From the NCBI GenBank assembly GCA_008973525.1, contig WACJ01000525.1:1116001-1180000 (forward strand): 64,000 nucleotides of DNA, written 5' to 3'. Under the pieces are notes generated by a model that had not been told where the DNA came from, ran no database searches, and saw only the letters and a list, made by a program, of their open reading frames with translations. The DNA comes from Stenopsyche tienmushanensis (lineage: Eukaryota > Arthropoda > Insecta > Trichoptera > Stenopsychidae). Positions 36,011 through 48,185 of the stretch are shown here, piece by piece; position 1 is the stretch's first letter; the number at the start of each line of letters is the position of its first letter. Both the position numbers and the translations under genes were made by a program.

Positions 36011-37403
36011 AATTCATAAATTAGCGCCCTTGAGCAGATAAGAACGCATAAAAAAATCTATTTGCAACCAGTGTACAACAAACACTCGATGTTCGCATGT
36101 AATGGGTTAAAGCGGAATTTTTTTTTTCAAATATATTTAATAGCTCATTCTTAGTATTGTGTCGCATACTGTTTGTTTCGACGATAATGAAGAAATGGCG
36201 TCGTCGCGGATTAGGTTTATCCGGATTAGTGCTTCTAAGCTGTGTTTATGTAACAATTTAATTATTGTACGAGCACTGATGATTAGCAGTCATATGGTCA
36301 TTTAATTAAATAGTTTCATTAGACCCCATGTACCAGGGCTTTTATCGTTGCCAGGCAACGATATAATTGACTACCGAGTCACGCACAGTCACGAAACGCT
36401 ATACGCAACGCTCTATTGTGGCAAGACCCATACACATTGTATTGCTAATCAAATAACAGAGTATGTGCTTGGCGCTTTCCAATCCTCCCCGATTTGTAAT
36501 TCAATATTGGACCCGAAAAAAATCTGGATCGATTCCGATTTGAATTGTTTTTCCGGCGTATCGGAAATGCGATAAAAGCAAAGCACTCGAACCCATCGAC
36601 GTACGGATATTGTAGTCGTACTATTATTTTCATAGATTTATTGCCGATTCGATACATGGAACGATGTGCGTGTGCGTGATTGTGTTCGTTGGTCTTTTTC
36701 GCCCGATCCGCAAGAGGACGTAATATCGCCCTCGTGCTGTCAAATACTTAATTGTTTTTTATCGCATCGGAGACATTATTGTTCACATCGACATTATTAG
36801 CAAAATATCAAAATGCTCGGTCACGTCGTTTTTTTTTCGACGTGCACATATTGACACACGGAATTTGTTTGCCCTGAGCAAATCTCCGAATTTGTATTTT
36901 CTCAGAATACATCACAGTCGTTAAATAGAGATATAGAGCTCTCTATCTCGTAAAATGAGCGTAAGATAACCACGTCTGTCAATAAAACTATTAATGTGAT
37001 CCCTATATCAGCTTATTTACATCCTCATTTTATGTTTGCTGATTCGATGTCCGCAATTAACAAACATGCCATGAGATTTGAGACGGCGGAGGTTTTGAGA
37101 GTGCATCTACCGCCCACTGGGCTATTTTTGGCACCCCGTTTACCTTTAGACTTTCATCACGACTGTGAAGTCTTCGGCGCAAGCGCCTTGCACCTTCCCT
37201 ATTATTTTTTCTCCCATCCTTCCCAGAAGGCCTTCGGGCATGCATTATTAATAAATTTACACCCACGCCAATTCAAGCCTCCATACGCCACATCTTTTGT
37301 GCAACTTTATTATGGTCGCGCTTAAATGCAATCTTTATATCGGCGTCTTCCGTTCAACGATACCACAGCGATCGCAGATTAATCTCGATGTTTTTATTTG
37401 CAG
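36011..37403. other. No coding exon seen; balanced-GC DNA upstream of a candidate start exon
   Basis: CpG-retaining DNA. It holds the 21-bp palindrome at 36343-36363 and an inverted repeat at 36822-36844. A 109-codon + frame at 36996-37325 is unrecognised. Confidence 0.35.
36343..36363. promoter_or_regulatory. 21-bp perfect palindrome, RFX X-box type
   Basis: TATCGTTGCC, a single A, then GGCAACGATA: ten-base arms with no mismatch. The core GTTGCC-A-GGCAAC fits the RFX X-box consensus RYYNYY N1-3 RRNRAC. It lies about 1 kb before the candidate start exon at 37404. Binding is inferred from sequence only. Confidence 0.45.
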
Positions 37404-37461
37404 ATTTCTAAATGAGATCTGACCGGAAGGCGATGCAGTTTCAGCACAAGTTCAGTGAAAG
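37404..37461 (+). CDS. Candidate first coding exon of an unknown gene (5' partial protein)
   Basis: A good acceptor (GTTTTTATTTGCAG, ending 37403) is followed by 58 bases and a strong donor AAAG|GTGAGC at 37462. ATG at 37412-37414 comes directly after an in-frame TAA (37409-37411), so translation would start here: 16 codons, MRSDRKAMQFQHKFSE, plus two bases of the next codon. This is the pattern of a second exon joining a non-coding first exon (possibly 4550-4893) to coding exons beyond the window. The peptide is hydrophilic and unrecognised. No following exon was found before 64000. A chance acceptor-donor pair is possible. Confidence 0.4.
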
Positions 37462-38061
37462 GTGAGCATCCATTGCGATTTCAATGACATATTTTAATCT
37501 GTCGCAATATCTGCGGATCATAATGCGGAGGCCTTCATAAATATGTAGGACTCGTTTCGGAGGCTTCGCTAAATGCTGGAGCAAATGTGTAGGTCTGACG
37601 ATGGCTTATTTCTGATAATTGTATTTCGGACCCTAGACATCCTTGCGAGCCCTTGCATTCCGCTTTGGGTTTCGCCCTCGCCTTTTCAAGTAGAATCTAT
37701 TGTTCGTGACTGTATGTATGAATTGTTATGTACACCTATTCTTGTGTGTTTCGCGCTTCGTTTTTTGTTACGACTTGCCTTCTATTGCCTACTTGACTGT
37801 GTATAAAAAGCTCTGCGAACAAGAGGAGGAGGCACTTTGAACTTCAATTGAATTTACTCAAAGGAAAATGCAAAAATTGCTTGCATCACATTGAATTTTT
37901 TTGCATTTTTATTCTTGCAGAATTGCTTTTAGGAATGCTTAGATAACTGTCTTTTGGACATGTTCAACTCAATGATTAAATTGGTTGATTCACCCTTTAA
38001 AGTGTCGGACAACGATATACATATTGTCGTTGGCAACATTTGAGCATAGTACCAACTATTT
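37462..38061. other. No gene seen
   Basis: Follows the candidate exon; would be intron. A 77-codon + frame at 37573-37806 lacks any recognised domain. Confidence 0.4.
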
Positions 38062-38440
38062 TTAACCCATATAGGTGGTGTACAGTCGCCTATTTGCGAC
38101 CGAGAGCTCGGAGACAGACAGAGACGGAAAGTATCTTGCACGTTGAGTTTGGAGAGAAACAGAGACGGAGAGAGTATCTTGCAGGTCGGAGATTATGAAT
38201 GGGAGTAATAATGATATATGAATGATATAATGAATCGATTTCACGTGTATTGTTTATGTTTACTTGAATAAATGACCTAATATTGTGTGCTATCCACAAT
38301 GTATATTTATTTATGTACAAGCTTCATACACGCTGTGGCGGTTCTGACAGATAAATGGATTTGTACGCATGATAAGTGGCGGACAAGCAAATATAGCATC
38401 TAAGACTATGAAGATTTTAAATTAGCTCACTAATCAAAGG
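38062..38440 (-). mobile_element. TTAACCC MITE family, long copy
   Basis: Left end TTAACCCATATAGGTGG (TTAA at 38062-38065), then an imperfect internal duplication of AGACAGAGACGGAAAGTATC and AGAGACGGAGAGAGTATCTT. The common body follows and ends GCTCACTAATCAAAGG. The right TTAA flank is lost. Terminal CCC next to TTAA suggests piggyBac-type mobilisation. Confidence 0.72.
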
Positions 38441-38939
38441 ACACAATTGAGATATAGCAAAAAAGGCAACAAATCTGTCAGTGACTCGAAAATACTTTTG
38501 GCATTTACTAAATTTATATCTCGATTTAAAATTAACTTACGAGGGTACTGGATGAATGGACATGTGGCTTCAGAATGATTAGGTTGAAAGTAATAATTGA
38601 TCATAATATTTCCCTTACTGTGCTAAAAACACCCAGCGCGCTCCGATGATATGTATTTGATACACAATATGAAAAAATGACTTAAAAATCACAATATTAT
38701 TAGAGTCGAGTTGTAGTAAATTCACAAACTTTACGAACGATGGCAAACGACAACTTAAATCGAACTTGACCAAAATTAGGAAGCATTACTTAGGTTCTGG
38801 TGCGTTTGTTAATATACAAATATTATAATAAACATTCTCAGATCGCGTGTCAAACATAAACGACATGTGTAGTGCTCCTCATGCATCGCTGGTTAATTAC
38901 ATGTCAATTGAAATATGATTACTTATAATTCACATTTTA
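38441..38939. other. No feature seen
   Basis: AT-rich spacer between a MITE and a SINE. Confidence 0.4.
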
Positions 38940-39245
38940 TAATTGGTTGGTTTGAATGTCAATTATGTGTTGATTTAGTGATTCCAATCCTGAACTCTTA
39001 TAATAAAGGTTCGGGTTCAAATCCAGACTGTGAACAGATCGTCTTGGTCTAGATTTAGCCAGATTTCTTAGATCTGAAAAAGTAAATGCTGAAGGATTAA
39101 GCGACTGAATCGAGATATCCACTCATAGTGTCTCCTTCTACATACTAAAATAATCTTATCCTAACTTAACCACATATGGAAGGCACATCGAAAAAATCCA
39201 TCATATCCCTTCTTTAGAAAATGCTCCTATGGAGATTGCCTACAT
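38940..39245 (+). mobile_element. tRNA-derived SINE
   Basis: A tRNA-like head has an A-box-like stretch near 38973-38985 (ATTTAGTGATTCC) and a B box GGTTCAAATCC at 39014-39024. A body follows, then the shared retroelement tail AACTTAACCACATATGGAAG at about 39163-39182. The same tail occurs at 15108-15215. Confidence 0.65.
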
Positions 39246-39810
39246 CCAATAACGAATATGGCAACTTATAATGAATAATCAGATAAATACCTCGACGTAT
39301 CATCGATTATGCTATGATTGTATCGTAGACAAGTCATTATGTTTATCATTCAAATTGCCTGTTTTCATCTCAATTCCAATCTCCTTGGCTTATTGGTGTT
39401 TTATTTTCGATCTGAGATCGTATTGAATATTTAAAGCTCGTCCAATTTTTGTGTTGATATCCTACTGTTTTGTTTCATTTTTTTGGCTAGTTGAAGACCT
39501 TCACATATATTAAAATTGCTGTCTGTAACGTTTCTTCCTCTAAATCACTGAATGATCTGCTTTCGATTTCAGAATTTAATATCATGCTAAATTAAAACAT
39601 CTGTGTTTTTTTGCATTAATAAACGTTTCTCCAATATCATCTACATTATAAAAATCGAATTTGCTAAAATGTTATCTATTATAAGTCTACATTTAACATG
39701 CAATTATTTAATTAATTTTCGCTTTACTTTGAAATGTCACACTCAATTCGAGTTTTAAAAGTGAAAATATAGCTTCTCATACGCATGGTTTATTTTCTAC
39801 AATGAGGTGA
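39246..39810. other. No feature seen
   Basis: AT-rich. Confidence 0.4.
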
Positions 39811-39818
39811 AATATGTG

Positions 39819-39930
39819 TCCTGTAAATGAGTACCTCAGTCCATTGAGTATGTCTAGACTGCTTGGGTTCAAAAACCATTCATTGGGTTGATTTAGCAGT
39901 TGAAATTGCTCTCAATAATACCAAAATAAC
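39819..39930 (+). mobile_element. tRNA-like SINE head
   Basis: A-box-like TACCTCAGTCCATTGAG (39832-39848) and B-box-like GGGTTCAAAAACC (39865-39877) have tRNA spacing. The stem ends do not pair as in a working tRNA, so a SINE relic is more likely. Confidence 0.45.
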
Positions 39931-42449
39931 TACGCAAATAATCATGATATGGCCGTGTTTGTACTTTTCATCCATTTAATGCCCACAAAATATTTCCCTC
40001 CATAAAAGGTGTTGAATGTAGCTTTCGCGTGTCCTACGAAAGAGGCATAAGACATTTCTCATATTTAATGTTATTGCGTGATTTAGGCATTCAAACGCAA
40101 AAACTCCATGAATAATAAAGGCGACTGGAGCCCTAGGGATGAGGATTATTATTGCTATAATTCCTCCCAAAAAATTAGCCCCGGTAAATTTAATCTAAAA
40201 TGATAAAATATAAACAATTCCGACTTTTTCATATTTGCTTCACGAATGCCAGACGGAGCAACTCGTGGCAGCATATGGATAATATATTCTAATAATATCG
40301 CGGTCGAATTCGTTTTTTATACTAAAATAGCTATGTGGAAGTTGTATGTTTTGGATAAGGAAATAAATTATTTCCGAGAAAAGCGTGCACACCACGAATT
40401 TGGTTTCAAATTCTCGTCCTAGTTCCTTGTGAAGTATTCGATCCCTGCTTTTTTGTGCATATATTATCGTATGGGAAATAGATTGAAAATTTTCCGATTC
40501 GTTTTCTTATGATCTTTTATAATCCCCGGCTTTGGGCGCTTCCAGGAATCCATCTCTGAACGATGGTTGTAAACTTTGAACACATATTCCTCCGGGTGAT
40601 TTATGGATCGTCCGGATGACATTTCAAGTCGCATCTGCTTCAACTAAAAACGTTATTTTGTCTCGGGAAGAGATTATTGCGTCAACGTTGAAATCTCTCC
40701 CTGTCTTCTCAGAGGAGAGCACTCAACCCTTAATGACGGAGCGCTTAATTTTTATTGCTTTGTTTACGAAATTCTTTAAGCTCAATTTGATAGCAATTTG
40801 AGCTGACTTCGAGATTTCTGAGTAATTTAATATTTTGTCTTGGATGCCCGATGCCGAAAGGAGGGTGAATGCAACCCTAGTTGTAAAATGTTCGAAAATA
40901 TTTATGAGGGTTATCTTCAGTTGCAGTAAGAAGACTAATGTGTTGTCGAGCTAACCATTGGTAATGACCCTTGCAACGTATTGCGTGCAATGCCCTAATA
41001 TGAACCCCGTAATACGTTATTGTCTAATATCACATTTATAATAGATAAAAATATACATTTCATTCTCCTGCATAAATATGCTACAAAGAGAACACTGAAA
41101 TAATACAACATTGATGGATCTTCGCGTTCCCCATTTAAAATTTATGTATCGATTCAAAACAATATGAAAATTAGGGTCAGATCAAAGGGTTTTTTCATTG
41201 TTTGCGACTATTGGTCCCCGAAAGAGACCTTTTATTGTTATTGAAGAGATAGTCGGAATTCTTTTAGAATACCATCAGAGTGTCCCTTTCAAGTTGCGCA
41301 AAGATCTATTTATGCAGATAGCCCGAATAGCGAATATATATTTTCGTCATAGAATAATCCGTAGCATCTTTTTCACGGAGATAATTCAAAGACAAAAAGA
41401 GGGTTCGAATATTGAGAAGGAATTCCAAATTGGCCCCCTCCACAGAATCTCATACATAATATGTATTTTATTTCATATAGCTAAAAGTTTAGTCAAAATT
41501 TAAATAAAATAACATTGCAGTTGAAATATATCTACAACAATACGATTGATCGATGAAAATATACAGCGCTCTTTATTACTTATTTTCGCCAACTCTTTCA
41601 ATTAACAATATTAAAAAATGCCTTAATTATCCATATACCTTTATCTCAGGTTTATAATTACATTGTTCATCTATCCACAAAAGAATGCACCATTTGATAT
41701 CTTTTAACAGTATATTTATGCATTTAATTTTATTTAAAAAGATGAGCAGATAATGATTTTCAACAGTCACCAGGAATTAAATCATAATTTGCAACAGCTT
41801 CTCGCATTCCCATGGTTACTCTCTGTTTCAAATAATTGGCAAACGTTCCCTTCAAACTTATTTATTACAATTTAATTTTTTGTGCTATGCTGTGGATTTC
41901 GCTCAATTCGGAGATTGTTATTCTGAAACATTCCCGATGAAAGTGTTTATTACAAGTTGTCTTTGTTTCCGATCAATGGCACAATGCACTAATATTTGCA
42001 TTCAGATGCTTAGTTCGCAAACAATGGCCGTTTTGCTTGTCAAATTGTCAAATATATAGCAGTCGCACTATTGTGTTTGTTTGAATTTATTTGATGTTAT
42101 TTAAGAATCTAAATACAATAAGCAGCAAAATGAAGCAAATTAGTAACACTTGGTTTCGGTGGCTTTGTATTATTTTTTACATGCATATACATAATGTTCT
42201 CAACTATTAGGGCTATTGCTGGGGAAGAAATGACAAGAGTAATTGAAAAAACACGGATAATCTGAATCTTTCAAATTTTTACCTAGTTTTGAATAAAATA
42301 TCATATTTACAATTTAAAAAAATTGTTTTTTGATTTTAATACTCAGTATTTATTAAGAAAAATACGCTCAAAGTTAAGCAGATAAGAGACCTTTGGTAGC
42401 TGGTACACGTTTTCGTTGAATTGTCTAATATTTAACATATTTAAGATAC
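39931..42449. other. No confirmed gene
   Basis: Balanced-GC DNA to about 41500, then AT-rich. A 101-codon + frame at 41198-41503 is unrecognised and has no splice partner. Confidence 0.4.
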
Positions 42450-42451
42450 AG

Positions 42452-42768
42452 TGAATCCGCGGTTATCCGGCTTTAGTCTAATCCGGCGCCCCCTGTAGTC
42501 CGACATCTCAATAAAGTATAGCACATGTGTATGATAAAACTTCTTCTATGTAAAAAAAAATGCAAAGTATGATTCTTGACCGCCTAAATCGTAATGTATA
42601 TTTTTTGTAAGTTGGCAAGTATTTTTTTCATTTTATATAACTGCAATGGCCATTGTGTTTATGACGCTAATTCTATAATAATAATAAGTACTCCTTTCCA
42701 AAATAAATCCGGACTACAAGGGGTCGGAGGCAGTACTCTATGTACGAGTGTTACTGGATTTACTTTTA
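42452..42768 (+). mobile_element. pogo/Tigger-type MITE
   Basis: Left end CAGTGAATCCGCGGTTATCC, then GGCTTTAGTC, preceded by TA, is a pogo-class terminal repeat. The right part, read on -, contains CCCCTTGTAGTCCGGA, matching CCCCCTGTAGTCCGACA in the left arm. No coding sequence. Exact right end is uncertain. Confidence 0.55.
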
Positions 42769-44150
42769 ACCTTGTGTTATTCTATATATAGCATCCAATA
42801 TCCTCATTTTTTCCAGGAATCGATTAAGTTGTCATCTTCCTCGGCAAAAGTTTTCAGAAGATTTTGACGATAAAGACATTTCGTTGATGATATTCGTATA
42901 ATATCTTGGTCAAGTACACTGTGTCATGCAAAATCTGTTTTTTTCGCTTCAATTTTAATAAAAAAAAAAATTGATCTGAATAATAGTTCTCGATAGTTTT
43001 TAACAAGATCAATTGTCGTACACAATTGTTTGATTTCATTATCGTTTTCTTTATATCGTCGTTCGAGATTCCATCGTTGATAGATATAAATTATTTGATT
43101 TCACATCCGCATATCACAACAATGATAAAGCATTGTCAGTTTAGTAAACGACGCGTACCCGGGAGTTTCATCGATCATCATTTATTAGCAGCCACCTTTC
43201 GATACATCATTTATTCCGGTGCCGTACCTACCTTCAACCCCCCGACCCCAAAACACACGCCTCCGGTTAGTACTATCATTTAATTGCCAAACATTGTTTT
43301 CGTATCCCGAAACTACGATCAGATTAGGTCTGCCTCTCTTTTCATCGCTGTTTTTCTGACACACGCATCCGATGGCCAAAAATATATTTCTGTTGTTTTC
43401 CTACTCGGTCGAAAAACGGGCACGTGGATTTCCCGAGTGTGTTTGTGCGTAATATACATAATAAAGACGGGCTTCCACCGTATTTTATGTGCACGCTTGT
43501 ATAAGGCCTGCTCGGCGACGGAAAGTCGCCGAAGGGTGGGACGATATGGCTCCTCCGATGCATGAACGTTATATTCTGGCTCGCTTTATTAATTTTTTTT
43601 AGTGCTCACGTTATACACACTATTATTCCACGGGAATTCCATAAAGATATAAAAATTAATTCCTTAATAAATGGGTCAGCGAATATGTCGCGCGGTGGAG
43701 ATGCGCCCTATGAGAGCATTGGTCGACTACCCGCAATAATTGACCCGGTTTACCCGAAAATTTCTAGGGCAAAGGGTCGTCGATCTTGAAGATACTGCCG
43801 TTTCATATTTTGTTTGGCGGATCGCTTTTTTTATTCTGTTGATTTAAATTTAAACGATGTTCCCGCAATAATGTCACACTTGGCCAAACACGCCATCTAG
43901 TGATTCATTTTTAATCATCAAATTGCAACGTTTTATTTATATTATCGAGTTGGCTTATTATTTTCGATGGTCTATCATCTCGCCATTTTTTTGTATTTAT
44001 TTCAATCGCTGGACCATTCTAACTTTCGTTCATTTATATACACTTACTCTACACACTGCTATTTCGATCGCATTAATAATGTCACGAATTTTCTCACGTC
44101 TTCATTTTTTCTAACTGTATTTTCCAAATCGTGTTGATATAATTTAGTAT
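42769..44150. other. No gene seen
   Basis: Balanced-GC DNA with chance frames on both strands. A hairpin at 43512-43532 pairs TCGGCGAC with GTCGCCGA around GGAAA. Confidence 0.4.
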
Positions 44151-44159
44151 CAATTCTCC

Positions 44160-44333
44160 TTTTCACGGGAAGGAGGTTATATCCATAAGATTTTTATCAT
44201 ACATTCACTTCTTCGTGCGCTCAAACAAGTTTTTAAAGATCAAACGTCTTCCTTAGAAAGCAATTAAAAACTACTCGAGACAATCTTGTCTGTTGATTTT
44301 CCAGGACATCCTGAACTACATTGAGTGAAATTG
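44160..44333 (-). mobile_element. Non-LTR retroelement fragment, copy L4
   Basis: TATCATACATTCACTTCTTC and then TTAAAGATCAAACGTCTTCC follow the order of the GAT-tailed family in reverse, strongly diverged. Confidence 0.4.
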
Positions 44334-44440
44334 ACCCTTTGAGTAGAGAGCTAATTTAAAATCATAATAAACTTAGATGCTATATTTGCTTATCCGCCAC
44401 TTATCATCGTATAAATCCAATTATCTGTCAGGACTCCGTG
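44334..44440 (+). mobile_element. TTAACCC MITE family, partial copy
   Basis: CCCTTTGAGTAGAGAGCTAA then CTTAGATGCTATATTTGCTT, TCCGCCACTTATCATCGTAT and TCTGTCAGGAC: the first third of the family. Confidence 0.65.
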
Positions 44441-44923
44441 TCTTACCTCTTTTTGGCTGTGTTTTTGTTGTATGCCATGTTGTTAACATTGTGAAATCTT
44501 TCAATTTAAGCGTCACAGTAATTCCTTGTCGTTGGCGATTATGGATGATCATAAGCTAAACATATCTATTAGTCGATTTAATCTGCTCTCATAATTTTAT
44601 TGATTTTATGAAAATAAGCGAGAAATTATACTCCGGGATGAAATAATATTTGTCTCGTGGATGAAATATTTTAATGCAGTATAGAATCGTTGTTCAAACT
44701 TTTACTTCCAAAAATAAGTGACATTGTTGTGAAGAAAAATAACAAATTTACTCAATAAATGTCATAATTATTTGAAAAGAAACGCAGTACGTGGTTTATT
44801 GCTTCAGGTCACGTGTAGCGCGAGACGAAGAGCTGGTCTCCAAAAGCATATTCACACTACCTCTGGTCTCCGCAGCGCACTTCAACTTCATTCTACCATA
44901 CCAATATGCCCCAATATCCATAC
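44441..44923. other. No feature seen
   Basis: AT-rich spacer up to the dispersed repeat. Confidence 0.4.
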
Positions 44924-45050
44924 AATATTTTCACTATACCTATGTTATTCCCGCAAGTGTAAACAATAATTTGATAAAGTTTTATCGCAATCGGATGAAC
45001 GGTATGGAAACGTATTAAGTACGGACAAACAAACATTGATTTTTATATAT
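44924..45050 (+). repeat. Dispersed repeat, copy 2 (pair with 8438-8566)
   Basis: Same blocks in the same order as 8438-8566, from CTATACCTATGTTATTCCCG to ACATTGATTTTTATATATT. Confidence 0.6.
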
Positions 45051-47724
45051 TCGACACTACTATTAGAAACTAGCATTTCCAAGGACATGCGTTTCAATTC
45101 GAAGCTATGTTTTTGACACACTCATTCTGATAGCCCGTGGTCATACTTCCATCAATATTGAAAGCAGAACGAGTATAATTTTGTATCTAATAGCTGGTGA
45201 TGTATGACAATGTGAAAGTTTACATATTTGTATTAAATTGCATGCCCAAATATTCGGGCATTCAGTTATTCGACGTAAACACGCTTCGGCGCGTCCCCTA
45301 ATTTAAATTAAATATATTACGTAGCTTTCATGAATGAGGGTTGGAGGACTGTTTGGAATGTCGACTTCCTCATCTTTTCCCTGCCCCCTCCCTCCTCCGA
45401 GCGACTCTCCTGAATTAGGAAAATCTTTATTGGTTACTTCCTGAGAACGAGACTGAAGGATATCTGTCGCTTTGTATGCGCGAATTCTCCGTATATCAGT
45501 AAACAGGTCTTAAGTTTATTCTGCAGAGGTTGTTTGTCAAATGACAAAGGATTACTTTTTTTGGTTTGAATTAAGATAAGCAACAATTAGATGGCGGCAG
45601 ACATCCTCTTCCTGGCACGTCAGACGAACCTCCGCTTTTAAATATCAAACGTGCGTAGAATCTGCCGATTTTTCCACGTCCAGCGATCATTTGAAATTGA
45701 ACGTATTTTATGATGAAATTTATGTTGTCGATGTTTGAGAAGTCCATTGAACGGTCTTGCATAACGATAACGGCGGTCATTCGCCAGCTCCTCGAGTCTG
45801 CGCTTTTTTACGAGATGACCGATAGGTCGTTGGAGATTTACTCTTCGAAGCCGAGGCTGTATCGTCCATCTGCGTAAAGCGAGTCCATGCTTCACATACC
45901 GCATGTGAATTATTAACGTTATCGTAGCGAAGTGGGGTCTCGTTCGCCCCCCGGGCTCCGAGTATGTGAATCGTTCGGATGTGTGATGAGTAGTCACATG
46001 CGCCTCTTTTATTTTCTCTTCTCTTATCACATTTCCGAGATCGGCGAACACAAAAACACGCAACGGCGTCGATACCGCAGCGCCACCGTAATTTACGATC
46101 GCAATACGGATTTTATCTCAATTTGTCTCGTCGTTGGGGCTCGATGATGTGCGATGTTGCAATTCAACCCCTCGGACTCCCAACATCGTGCAATTTGCCA
46201 TTGGGCCCTGAATTCGATTGATTTATTTGAGTATCCTCATTCTAATTTAATCAATGGATGTTCGAATCCGAAGCTTTTTCAATCGACAACATTTGAATTC
46301 AACAACAGAAATTCAATACGAAAAGCAATATCGTTTGGGAGAAAAACTCTATTGCCATTCGATCGAAATACACCACTCCCAAAACAATTCTACGATTTCC
46401 TCCCCAACTGAATCATCTTCCACTAATTACCTAAGAAGTGAAATTTTCTCCTAATGGGATATTGTTATCGCACTCCCTTATCTCTCCAGACATAAAGTTT
46501 TTGTTAATTAAAGTTAAGACCCTACTTACATCCGCATCGTCATTTAACTGAAACGATTATTTGGTACATTTTTCAAAACACACTTATGCGAACACAGGGG
46601 GTGGTACGGCCATAAAATGTCATAATTTATCGCGCGGACACTTCAAGTTGTCGCCATCTACCTTTTTCCGATACCTGCTTTGCAGAAATATCAAGCCGAC
46701 TGCATAATACTTCCAGGTAAACCTTTCAAAAGCGCATTTCAAAAACGCCGACGAGCTAATGGCAACCGTTTTCGAATGAATTGTTTAGCCTCGGGTGTCA
46801 TCAACAACTGTCAGTTGTGCCTTTTGTTTCCTCAACTTCCAAGAATCACACCAAAATGTATCGTGGGCGAGAAAGGTATTCTTGGATTACCAAAAACAAA
46901 TAAGACGGAAACTACGACTATGTTATGCTTAAACTGCATGATTACAATGCACAATTTGAATAATTTGAATGGCAATTTCCGTCCTTTTTAACCTCTTTCC
47001 ATATTTAATCCGTTTGCCGTACAAATTATTGTGTGTTGAAAAGTGAATCGTCACGAAAATAGAAACTTAAACATTTTGCCTTGAGATCTTTTATACGCAT
47101 GCTTACGCCGCGTTATGTATCTATATGTAGCATAAAGCAACAACTAGACCAGTAACAAACCTATTTTATTATATATTACACAACACACAGTTTCAACTTT
47201 TAGTTAATAATGGAAAAAGGCAATGCATAAAATTAACTTTTACTAGGAACGAACAAGTTTCACTTCTATATATATTTTTATTTGTTTGTAAACACCAAGT
47301 GTTCATCGAGGGTTGGATTTGTGAAATGTATATGTTGCTCTACTATCGTTGGGGCGTTTTTCCAATTAAAATTGGTGTTTTTGCCGCGAGGGGTGATCGT
47401 CGACAAATTTTCTATTATTGCTGAGACATTTATACATGTTAGTCGATGTATTTATTAGATTGAATCGATTTTTTTTTAAAATATGCCTAGATTTTAAATT
47501 GTTATCCAGAATGTATCATATTTTAAACTGCTAAAAACAAGCACGATCATATGGCAGAACCGTAACGAATGTATGAAACGCCCTTAGCAAGTATCTAATT
47601 TGTGACACCCCCCACCCCCCTCAAAAAAGGTGTTTTTTAAAAGTTAAATGATACTATTATAAATACAATATATTAATTAAGTTTTAAGACAATACGTTGT
47701 TTAATTTTAATTTTTGTTTGGCAC
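45051..47724. other. No confirmed gene; balanced-GC DNA
   Basis: The longest open frame (46063-45638, -) starts at TTG, not ATG, and has no recognised domain. A 103-codon + frame at 46680-46991 is also unrecognised. CpG-retaining sequence around 45770-46170 could be regulatory. Confidence 0.35.
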
Positions 47725-48185
47725 TCATCAATATTGAACGTTCACAGTGAAATGACTTTTATTTGAATGTTCTTGAGCCATCTGTGTAAATTAGCCTTTG
47801 AGGGGATCTTACAGATCATAGAAAGCCCTAGGTAAATGCCGCAAAAAGCCCTAAAAGAGGACGGAGCGGTCACAAAGTCTGCGTGTCCAACCGGTCCGCT
47901 TTTCGGAGCGCTGATATGACGAATAAGCGCCTTGCGGTCGGACGCCATACCTGAACATGTCTACAGAACGATTACGAACTTTCATTACAAAACGAAGTTA
48001 TCCGAAGAAGACTGATCGACTGGGTGAGTCCAATCTTTAAGCAATAACGAAGAAAAGAGGGATTAGACAACTTAGTATATATTATAAGAGTCAATCAGTG
48101 TTGATTCTGTATTCTGCGTTTTGCACCCCAAACCCAGTTACGCCCGTGGCAGGCGCCTGCTTTACCACCCCCTTTTTACGGCCCT
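47725..48185. mobile_element. hAT-like repeat, copy 2
   Basis: Matches 35159-36010 without the mariner insert: ATCAATATTGAACGTTC, TGCCGCAAAAAGCCCTAAAA, CGGTCGGACGCCATACCTGA. The end, read on -, is CAGGGCCGTAAAAAGGGGG, a hAT-like terminal repeat. The other end is not defined. Confidence 0.55.

Noticed and set aside
39014..39024. Possible working tRNA gene
   Set aside because: Only the internal promoter boxes are recognisable; acceptor and anticodon stems do not pair, so a SINE is more likely.
45638..46063. 141-codon - strand frame, the longest single frame in the window
   Set aside because: It starts at TTG rather than ATG, is very rich in Arg/His, has no recognised domain, and is overlapped by another long frame.
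46680..46713. Possible 31-base microexon between TTTGCAG and CCAG|GTAAAC
   Set aside because: No ATG or partner exons and no way to test phase; likely chance.
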